Of a DNA stretch of 6,403 nt, positions 1 through 4,960 are shown piece after piece; the stretch's first letter is position 1; each line of letters begins with the position of its first letter. The notes beneath the pieces were generated by a model. It was not told the DNA's origin and made no database searches. It saw only the letters and a list, made by a program, of their open reading frames with translations. The DNA is from an uncultured bacterium (GTDB lineage Bacteria > Bacillota_A > Clostridia > Lachnospirales > Lachnospiraceae): the NCBI GenBank assembly GCA_905215045.1, contig CAJMOO010000101.1, positions 1 to 6,403 of the forward strand, given 5' to 3'. Position numbers and translations under genes: made by a program.

Positions 1-62
1 ACAAGTACGTAAAAAGTTAACAGGATTAATATCTGAACGATAAAGCGTTGTAAAAATAGAAT

Positions 63-106
63 AAAAAAACGCCGCACGTCCAGACAGATTGCCCAGACGG
101 TCGGCG
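63..106 (-). terminator. Intrinsic terminator of the ZTP riboswitch
   Basis: On the minus strand, CGCCG (106-102) pairs with CGGCG (74-70) and CGUC (99-96) pairs with GACG (80-77). A 2x2 internal loop separates the two stems, and seven U follow (69-63). The inner stem uses the CCGUC bases that form the aptamer pseudoknot, so the two folds exclude each other. This is the expected layout for a transcriptional ON switch: ligand stabilises the pseudoknot, the terminator cannot form and the gene to the left is transcribed. The mechanism is inferred from the pairing. Confidence 0.8.
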
Positions 107-162
107 ATTAATGATCATACTTCCATGTGGTTAATTCCACGTGCTCCGTCAGTTATATGACC
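90..162 (-). promoter_or_regulatory. ZTP (pfl-type) riboswitch aptamer
   Basis: Read on the minus strand, this region matches the ZTP/ZMP-sensing pfl motif. P1 pairs GGUCAUA (162-156) with UAUGAUC (119-113), with one G-U pair. The conserved AACUGACGG (154-146) follows. P2 pairs CACGUGG (143-137) with CCACAUG (130-124) around a six-base loop. The second conserved block, CCGUCUGGGCA (100-90), comes after a short linker. The pseudoknot is visible as GACGG (150-146) pairing with CCGUC (100-96), a compensated variant of the usual GGCGG/CCGCC as I remember it. Members of this class sense the folate-stress alarmone ZTP/ZMP and usually control purine or one-carbon folate genes. The controlled gene lies left of the window, since no start codon with a ribosome site is seen on the minus strand in 1-60. 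Family assignment is from memory of the consensus; the pairings are read directly. Confidence 0.85.
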
Positions 163-172
163 TTATGGCTAT

Positions 173-201
173 AAGATACTATAGAAAATGAGATTCGTCA
201 A
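173..201 (-). promoter_or_regulatory. Minus-strand promoter of the riboswitch transcript
   Basis: On the minus strand TTGACG (201-196) and TATCTT (178-173) are separated by exactly 17 bases. A start near base 166 would place the RNA's 5' end just upstream of aptamer stem P1 (162). This agreement between promoter and aptamer position supports both calls. The promoter is divergent from the plus-strand promoter at 224-252. Confidence 0.65.
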
Positions 202-211
202 CCCCTTAATT

Positions 212-230
212 TTGTCGAAAAACTTCACAA
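212..230. promoter_or_regulatory. Imperfect Rex-like inverted repeat over the -35 box
   Basis: The sequence TTGTCGAAAAACTTCACAA resembles the Gram-positive Rex operator TTGTGAA-N4-TTCACAA. The right half is exact (224-230). The left half has TTGT and GAA but carries one extra C (216), so the half-site spacing is off by one. It overlaps the -35 box, where a bound repressor would block transcription. Rex senses NADH/NAD and commonly controls fermentation genes in clostridia. Binding is a hypothesis; the extra base is a real weakness. Confidence 0.3.
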
Positions 231-252
231 ATTGTACAAAAAATGATACAAT
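224..252 (+). promoter_or_regulatory. Sigma-A promoter of the crotonase/CoA-transferase operon
   Basis: TTCACA (224-229) and TACAAT (247-252) are spaced by 17 bases, with an extended -10 TG at 244-245. Transcription would begin near 259, leaving a leader of about 30 bases before the first start codon. The spacer contains the perfect palindrome TTGTACAA (232-239), which could be an operator or simply AT-rich promoter DNA. Confidence 0.7.
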
Positions 253-287
253 ATAGTTATCAAAACAACTTAAAGGAGGATATGCCT

Positions 288-1082
288 ATGAAGCTAAAGA
301 AATTGCAGTTCGTTGTAGAAGATGGAGTTGGTATCATCACAATGAACTATATGAAGAATCTTAATGCAATTGATGATCAGATGGCAGACGAGTTGATGTA
401 CGTAGTAGATACTTGTGAGAATGACCCGAATGTAAAAGTTGTTGTTTTAAAAGGAATGCCAAAGGCATTTTCAGCAGGAGGAGACATTGGATACTTCTAT
501 AACCTGATCCAACAAGGTGGAGAAGTGAATATGGATTCTCTGATCAGTAAAGTTGGCAATGTAACCGATGGTCTGAAGCGTATGAGTAAGCTTGTGATCT
601 CAAGTGTAAGTGGAGCGGCAGCAGGTGCAGGAGTAAGTCTTGCATTTTCAGGGGACTTTGTTGTATGCGCAGACAATGCGAAGTTTATTATGGCATTTGT
701 GAATCTTGGACTAGTTCCAGATACCGGCGGAACGTACCTGTTTGTTAAGAGTCTTGGAATTCAGAAAGCAATGGAACTGTGTGTTACAGGAAGACCAATG
801 AAAGCACAGGAAGCAAAAGATGCCGGAATGGTATATGATGTAGTTCCAGCGGAGGAATTAGATGATACCGTTATGAAACTTGCTAAGAAATTTGCTAATG
901 GACCATTACTTTCTTATAAGAATATCAAGAAACAGATTTATCAGGCAGGGCTTGCTGATTATAAGAAATACCTGGATGAATGTGAGATTCCGACACAGCG
1001 TGAATGTGCGGCATCTTCTGATTTTATAGAAGGAGTCAAAGCTTTTATGGAGAAGAGAAAGGCTGAATTCAAAGGAGAATAA
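288..1082 (+). CDS. Crotonase-family protein, probable enoyl-CoA isomerase (PaaG-like active site)
   Basis: A 264-residue crotonase/enoyl-CoA hydratase-isomerase superfamily protein, the usual length for the family. The oxyanion-hole regions are present as FSAGGDI (61-67) and SGAAAGAG (108-115), and the C-terminal helical part is intact. The two glutamates that catalyse water addition in classical enoyl-CoA hydratases appear replaced by Ser117 (in GVSLAFSGD) and Phe137 (in MAFVNLGLVPD). Asp145 in VPDTGG matches the catalytic aspartate of PaaG-type double-bond isomerases. I therefore favour isomerase over hydratase; the substrate is unknown and would be a soluble CoA ester in the cytoplasm. 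The start at 288 is chosen because AAAGGAGG (272-279) sits 8 bases upstream; the in-frame ATG at 282 is too close to it, and the one at 243 lies inside the promoter. First gene of an operon with the CoA-transferase genes, 41 bases before the next start. Confidence 0.85.
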   Translation: MKLKKLQFVVEDGVGIITMNYMKNLNAIDDQMADELMYVVDTCENDPNVKVVVLKGMPKAFSAGGDIGYFYNLIQQGGEVNMDSLISKVGNVTDGLKRMSKLVISSVSGAAAGAGVSLAFSGDFVVCADNAKFIMAFVNLGLVPDTGGTYLFVKSLGIQKAMELCVTGRPMKAQEAKDAGMVYDVVPAEELDDTVMKLAKKFANGPLLSYKNIKKQIYQAGLADYKKYLDECEIPTQRECAASSDFIEGVKAFMEKRKAEFKGE

Positions 1083-1097
1083 AGCCAGGATCAAACC

Positions 1098-1127
1098 ATG
1101 AACATAGAAGGGAGGTCACGCCTTTGA
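1098..1127 (+). other. Possible nine-residue leader ORF coupled to the CoA-transferase alpha start
   Basis: ATG at 1098 is preceded by AGGA (1087-1090) at 7 bases and opens a nine-codon frame (MNIEGRSRL). It stops at TGA 1125-1127, which overlaps the TTG start of the next gene (TTGA). The geometry would allow terminating ribosomes to reinitiate at the weak TTG codon. It could equally be chance, since such a short ORF has no coding signal of its own. Confidence 0.2.
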
Positions 1128-1840
1128 AGTCAAAAGTTGTAACAAGAGAGGAAGCGCTCTCAAGAATTCATGATGGACAGACGATCATGTTTGGAGACTG
1201 GCATGGAGAATTTGCAGCAGATGAGATCATTGATGGAATGTTAGAAAAAGGAATCAAAGACATTGATGCGATCGCTGTATCTGCTGGAATGGCAGATCAA
1301 GGAGTCGGAAAGCTGATCAAAGATCACAGAGTTAAGAGTTTGATCACAACACATATTGGGTTGAACCCGATCGCCAAGGATCAGATGTTTGCAGGAGAAC
1401 TTGCGATAGAATTTAGTCCGCAAGGAACCTTTGCAGAAAGAATCCGTTGTGGTGGAGCAGGCTTAGGAGGCTGTCTGACACCAACAGGACTTGGTACAGA
1501 AGTAGAAGAAGGTAAACAAAAACTAACGATCGATGGCAAAGAATATCTTCTGGAATTACCATTGCGTGCAGATGTTGCTTTGATCAAAGCAACGAAAGCA
1601 GATACTGCAGGTAATATTTCATTCCGAATGAATTCCAGAGCAACAAACAGTACGATGGCTATGGCTGCTGATACGGTGATCGTTGAAGTCGAAGAGATCG
1701 TGGAAGTGGGTGAACTAGGACCAGAAGAGATCGATGTTCCAGCACCTGTGATCGATATGATCTATGAAAGAACCGGTGAGAAACGACCAATGTGTCCAAT
1801 GTGGCAGCGAGCCAAAGCAAAAGCGGAAGGAGGTCAGTGA
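1124..1840 (+). CDS. Type I (3-oxoacid family) CoA-transferase, alpha subunit
   Basis: A 238-residue homologue of AtoD/CtfA/ScoA, slightly longer than AtoD. With the beta subunit it moves CoA between acyl-CoA and a carboxylate. Family blocks are clear: SPQGTFAERIR (98-108), GGAGLGGCLTPTGLGT (110-125), then a run ending ELPLRADVALIKA, and AADTVIVEVEEIVEVGEL near the C terminus. The N-terminal glycine-rich segment, usually of the type GGF...GxP in acetoacetate enzymes, is GDWHGEF here (24-30). RMNSRATNSTMAM replaces the usual ARNFNPLMAT-like stretch. These changes suggest an acid other than acetoacetate/butyrate, so no gene symbol is given. The start is TTG with GGGAGG (1110-1115) 8 bases upstream; no in-frame ATG lies nearby. 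One base separates its stop from the beta-subunit start. Confidence 0.88.
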   Translation: MKSKVVTREEALSRIHDGQTIMFGDWHGEFAADEIIDGMLEKGIKDIDAIAVSAGMADQGVGKLIKDHRVKSLITTHIGLNPIAKDQMFAGELAIEFSPQGTFAERIRCGGAGLGGCLTPTGLGTEVEEGKQKLTIDGKEYLLELPLRADVALIKATKADTAGNISFRMNSRATNSTMAMAADTVIVEVEEIVEVGELGPEEIDVPAPVIDMIYERTGEKRPMCPMWQRAKAKAEGGQ

Positions 1841-1841
1841 T

Positions 1842-2501
1842 ATGGCAGGATTGACAGGAAGAAAGCTGATCGCATCACGATGTGCAAAGTTTTTTAAAGA
1901 TGGAGATTTTGTAAATCTTGGTATCGGAGTTCCGCTGATGTGTGTAAATTATCTCCCAGAAGGTGTGGATCTGTGGCTGGAAGCAGAGATCGGAACCGTC
2001 GGAAGTGGACCAACCCCAAGCTGGGATGAAGCAGATATTGATGTTATTGATGCTGGCGGACAGCCTGCATCTGTGATCAAAGGTGGAAGCGTGTATGATC
2101 ATGAGATGTCTTTTGCATTTATACGTGGCGGACATATTGATGCAGCAGTTCTTGGTACACTTCAGGTAGACCAAGAAGGCAATATCGCTAACTGGACGAT
2201 TCCAGGGAAGATGGTGCCAGGAATGGGTGGTGCCATGGATCTGTGTGCCGGAGTGAAGAAGATCATCGTAGCAACAGACCATTGTGAAAAGAGTGGAAAG
2301 TCTAAGATATTAAAGAAATGTACACTTCCTTTGACGGGAGTTCATTGTGTAACAGATATCGTAACAGAACGCTGCTATTTTGAAGTTACAAAAGATGGTC
2401 TCGTGTTAAGGGAACTTGCAGAAGAATATAGTGTAGAAGATATCCTTGCATGCACAGAAGCTGATGTGATCGTACCGGATGAAATTGGTGTTATGAGCTG
2501 A
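1842..2501 (+). CDS. Type I (3-oxoacid family) CoA-transferase, beta subunit
   Basis: A 219-residue homologue of AtoA/CtfB/ScoB at full family length. It carries the catalytic glutamate that forms the glutamyl-CoA thioester. The canonical SENG motif reads AEIG here, placing the likely nucleophile at Glu49 with the following Asn replaced by Ile50. Other family blocks are NLGIGVP (25-31), DAGGQPAS (70-77), RGGHID (95-100), NWTIPGKMVPGMGGAMDL (117-134) and KILKKCTLPLTG. The ATG at 1842 follows AAGGAGGT (1827-1834) at normal spacing and sits one base after the alpha-subunit stop, indicating translational coupling and a 1:1 complex. Last gene of the operon, followed by a strong terminator. The loss of Asn beside the catalytic Glu matches the divergence seen in the alpha subunit. 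Confidence 0.9.
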   Translation: MAGLTGRKLIASRCAKFFKDGDFVNLGIGVPLMCVNYLPEGVDLWLEAEIGTVGSGPTPSWDEADIDVIDAGGQPASVIKGGSVYDHEMSFAFIRGGHIDAAVLGTLQVDQEGNIANWTIPGKMVPGMGGAMDLCAGVKKIIVATDHCEKSGKSKILKKCTLPLTGVHCVTDIVTERCYFEVTKDGLVLRELAEEYSVEDILACTEADVIVPDEIGVMS

Positions 2502-2525
2502 TAATAGACGCAGGAAAGCATATAG

Positions 2526-2573
2526 AAAAACAGCACTGTACAGGAATAAAATTCCCAATGCAGTGCTGTTTTT
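2526..2573. terminator. Bidirectional intrinsic terminator
   Basis: AAAAACAGCACTG (2526-2538) pairs perfectly over 13 bases with CAGTGCTGTTTTT (2561-2573). A short inner stem, GGAAT/ATTCC (2543-2547 with 2551-2555), caps the hairpin. With A-tracts on one arm and T-tracts on the other it works in both directions. It ends the CoA-transferase operon (stop at 2501) and the convergent permease gene (stop at 2584). Confidence 0.9.
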
Positions 2574-2583
2574 ATTAGTTTAT

Positions 2584-3975
2584 TTAATCTTCTTTTGGCA
2601 ATGCAATATTTAAGATAATTGCAACAAGTGCCGCAGGTACAATACCAGATCCTCCGAAGATCAACTGAATTCCTTCAGGTAGTCCAGAAAGAACTGTGCT
2701 GTTTGCACCGATTCCATATCCAAGTCCGAGAGCTACAGATACGACAGTAATATTTCTCATTGTTAATGGTTCTTTTGTGATCAGCTGAATACCACTGATT
2801 ACGATAGAAGAGAACATCATAACGGCTGCTCCACCTAAAACACTCTGTGGCATGATAGAGATCAGAGCAGCAAGTTTTGGAAATAATCCACACAGGATTA
2901 AGAAGATTGCTCCTGTAGCAAGTGCAAAACGGTTTACGATCTTTGTCATCGTAACCAGACCTACGTTCTGGCTGAAGGATGTATTTGGTAAAACACCAAA
3001 GAATGCTGCGAGTGTAGATCCGATACCATCACAGACAACACCACCAGAAAGCTCAGAATCTGTAGCTTCACGATCCATACCACCTTCGATAACTCCGGAA
3101 ATATCTCCGACTGTCTCAACAGCAGTTACGATAAACATGATAAGTACTGGAATGATCGCTCTTGCATCAAAAACGATTTTTACAGGCATAAATTTTGGAA
3201 CGGCAAACCATCCAGCCTGTGCAACTTTATCCCAGTTTAATACCCAGGCTTTTGTATATTCCACACCATCTGCGTTTACAGCAGTTGTAGGAAGTACAAC
3301 ACCCATGATTCCCGCAATGATATATCCTGCGATAATTCCAATCAATACGGAAGAAGCACTTGTCATACCTTTTGTTCCATGCTTTAATGCGATGATGATC
3401 ACAAGAACAATAGTTCCAAGTAATAAGTTCTCAATTGATCCGAAATCGTTAGCGGAATTTCCACCACCAAAAGAATTGACACCAACACCGATCAGTGATA
3501 ATCCAATGGAAAGTACAACGGTACCAGTTACGACAGCTGGGAAAAATCTTCGAAGTGGTTTTAACATAAATCCTAATACTGATTCAAATAACCCACCGAT
3601 AATGGAAGCACCCATGATCGCACCATATCCAAGGATTCCACCACCCATAACAGATGCAACACTGCTGCAGACACCGATAAATCCTGAACTCGTTCCCATG
3701 ATGATTGGAACTTTTCCACCGATCGGTCCGATCGCGTACAACTGGATCAGTGTAACAATTCCGGCAATTAACATTGCATTTTGTAAAAGCGCAATCTGAA
3801 CGTCTGCAAATTCGGTTCCAGAAGCAATACCACAAGCCCCTGTAATGATAAGGACTGGAGTAAGGTTACCTACGAACATAGCGAATACATGCTGCAGACC
3901 AAGGAGAATCGCTTTTTGCAGCGGAAGTTTCCCGTAAAAGTCGTATTCCGCACCTTTGTTTTTCTCTTGATTCAT
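2584..3975 (-). CDS. NCS2/NAT family purine permease (xanthine/urate type)
   Basis: A 463-residue inner-membrane transporter of the nucleobase-ascorbate (NCS2) family, full length, with many hydrophobic segments consistent with 14 helices. The family signature is QNVGLVTMTK (336-345), beginning with the Gln-Asn pair typical of xanthine and uric-acid carriers; uracil carriers such as UraA have Glu here. Other landmarks that in XanQ line the substrate site are conserved: Gln28-His29 in the first helix, Glu287 and Asp291 in ETVGD, and Asp316 in GGVVCDG. Likely role: proton-coupled uptake of xanthine, urate or a related purine; the exact purine cannot be chosen. The ATG is preceded by GGAG on the minus strand (3990-3987) at a rather long 11-base spacing. 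It is monocistronic, convergent with the CoA-transferase operon and divergent from the activator/DCCP operon. Confidence 0.9.
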   Translation of the reverse strand: MNQEKNKGAEYDFYGKLPLQKAILLGLQHVFAMFVGNLTPVLIITGACGIASGTEFADVQIALLQNAMLIAGIVTLIQLYAIGPIGGKVPIIMGTSSGFIGVCSSVASVMGGGILGYGAIMGASIIGGLFESVLGFMLKPLRRFFPAVVTGTVVLSIGLSLIGVGVNSFGGGNSANDFGSIENLLLGTIVLVIIIALKHGTKGMTSASSVLIGIIAGYIIAGIMGVVLPTTAVNADGVEYTKAWVLNWDKVAQAGWFAVPKFMPVKIVFDARAIIPVLIMFIVTAVETVGDISGVIEGGMDREATDSELSGGVVCDGIGSTLAAFFGVLPNTSFSQNVGLVTMTKIVNRFALATGAIFLILCGLFPKLAALISIMPQSVLGGAAVMMFSSIVISGIQLITKEPLTMRNITVVSVALGLGYGIGANSTVLSGLPEGIQLIFGGSGIVPAALVAIILNIALPKED

Positions 3976-4009
3976 TTTTCTTTCGTCTCCTTTTTTTTAA
4001 TGCATGATG

Positions 4010-4026
4010 AGCAGTTTTATACTGCT
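4010..4026. other. Small hairpin in the permease 5' leader
   Basis: AGCAGT (4010-4015) and ACTGCT (4021-4026) form a six-base stem with a five-base loop. It lies inside the roughly 60-base leader of the permease mRNA, upstream of the ribosome site. It is too small for a known purine riboswitch; it may only stabilise the leader. Confidence 0.35.
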
Positions 4027-4043
4027 ATTTTTCACAGCATACT

Positions 4044-4072
4044 ATTATAAAGGATTTGAATGAAAATGTATA
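4044..4072 (-). promoter_or_regulatory. Promoter of the purine permease
   Basis: On the minus strand TATACA (4072-4067) and a perfect TATAAT (4049-4044) are separated by 17 bases. Transcription would start near 4037, giving a leader of about 60 bases before the start codon at 3975. No purine riboswitch or obvious regulator site is recognised in that leader. Confidence 0.65.
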
Positions 4073-4101
4073 GTTCTTTTTTTTAAGCATGTTTTTTTAC
4101 A

Positions 4102-4130
4102 TTGCAACCACACCATTTTCATGATAAAAT
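4102..4130 (+). promoter_or_regulatory. Promoter of the activator/DCCP operon
   Basis: TTGCAA (4102-4107) and TAAAAT (4125-4130) are spaced by 17 bases, with an extended -10 TG at 4122-4123. This is the same TGATANAAT-type core as the promoter at 224-252. The start would be near 4137, about 30 bases before the GTG start codon. It is divergent from the permease promoter. Confidence 0.6.
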
Positions 4131-4166
4131 TTACCCGAAAAACTTTCCAAAAGGAGTCAATGTACA

Positions 4167-4931
4167 GTGATAAGTTTAGGATTAGATTCTGGTTCGTCTA
4201 TGACAAAAGCCGTTTTGTTAGAAGATATGAAGATAATAGATACAAAGATGATCCCAACATCGATCAGTCCAAGGAAATCTCTAGAAGCTCTTTACAGAGA
4301 GATAAAAAAACAACATAAAGAAATAGATGTTATTGTAACAACTGGATATGGAAGGAATCTGTTAGATCAGGCAGATTTCAAGATCACGGAGATTACTTGC
4401 CATGCAGCTGGAGCATTTTTTATGAATCCAGATTGTGACACGATCATAGATATCGGTGGGCAGGATAGCAAAGTGATCACCATTGACGATCTTGGATGTG
4501 TCACAGATTTTTTAATGAATGATAAATGTGCTGCTGGAACTGGACGATTCCTTGAGATGACGATGAAACGAGTCGAAAGTGAGATTGGAAGAATCGACAC
4601 TTTTGTAAAAGATTCCAAACCTGCGAAGATCAACAGTATGTGTGCTGTATTTGCAGAAAGTGAAATCGTTGGATTATTGGCACAGGATATTGCACCTGGT
4701 GATATTGTTCTTGGTTGTGTAGAATCTATTTGTCAGCGAACCGCTTCATTTGCACAGAAATTGGCGCCAGCGAATCCAAAAGTATTTTTCTCTGGTGGAC
4801 TAGCACAATTTGATGTGATCAAACGATCATTAGCCAGTCATTTAGGAGTGAAAGAAGTAGCAACAGATCCGTTATGTCAATACACAGGAGCAATTGGAGC
4901 TGCCGTTTTAGGCATCCGCAAAATAAAATGA
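4167..4931 (+). CDS. yjiL: [4Fe-4S] ATPase activator / DCCP reductase (HgdC-BadF-YjiL family)
   Basis: A 254-residue ASKHA-fold ATPase of the 2-hydroxyacyl-CoA dehydratase activator family, matching HgdC and E. coli YjiL in length. As a homodimer it binds one bridging [4Fe-4S] cluster and uses ATP hydrolysis to drive a low-potential electron into its partner. Visible motifs: LDSGSSMTK (6-14, phosphate loop), TGYGR (59-63), DIGGQDSK (95-102), NDKCAAGTGRFLE (118-130) and SMCAVFAESEIVGL (157-170). Cys121 and Cys159 are the expected ligands of the bridging cluster, with the spacing seen in HgdC. A late GG-containing segment, FFSGGLAQ, completes the nucleotide site. The start is GTG with AAAGGAG (4150-4156) 10 bases upstream; the nearer ATG at 4160 is in another frame. 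The DCCP gene follows after 29 bases, so it very likely serves that partner. The symbol follows the E. coli homologue; orthology is inferred. Confidence 0.9.
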   Translation: MISLGLDSGSSMTKAVLLEDMKIIDTKMIPTSISPRKSLEALYREIKKQHKEIDVIVTTGYGRNLLDQADFKITEITCHAAGAFFMNPDCDTIIDIGGQDSKVITIDDLGCVTDFLMNDKCAAGTGRFLEMTMKRVESEIGRIDTFVKDSKPAKINSMCAVFAESEIVGLLAQDIAPGDIVLGCVESICQRTASFAQKLAPANPKVFFSGGLAQFDVIKRSLASHLGVKEVATDPLCQYTGAIGAAVLGIRKIK

Positions 4932-4960
4932 TAATTTTTACTTACAGGAGGATTCAAACA

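Noticed and set aside
243..287. Upstream ATG codons (243 and 282) for the crotonase gene
   Set aside because: 243 lies within the promoter -10 region, before the expected transcript start. 282 is only two bases after the AGGAGG core, while 288 has the normal eight.
1875..2282. Minus-strand frame of 135 codons opposite the CoA-transferase beta gene
   Set aside because: It lies wholly within a clear CoA-transferase gene, has a Cys/His-rich, low-sense composition and lacks a ribosome site.
2852..3799. Long open frame (315 codons) on the plus strand opposite the permease
   Set aside because: It is antisense to a full-length, motif-complete NCS2 permease, is unusually rich in Pro, Ser, Thr and Ile with no recognisable domain, and has no ribosome site. 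It is a shadow of the permease codon pattern.
3976..4037. Purine riboswitch in the permease leader
   Set aside because: The leader is about 60 bases and shows only a six-base hairpin; the three-way junction and conserved loops of purine riboswitches are absent.
4121..4318. 65-codon frame overlapping the activator start
   Set aside because: It overlaps the activator gene in another frame, starts inside the promoter -10 region and shows no protein family features.
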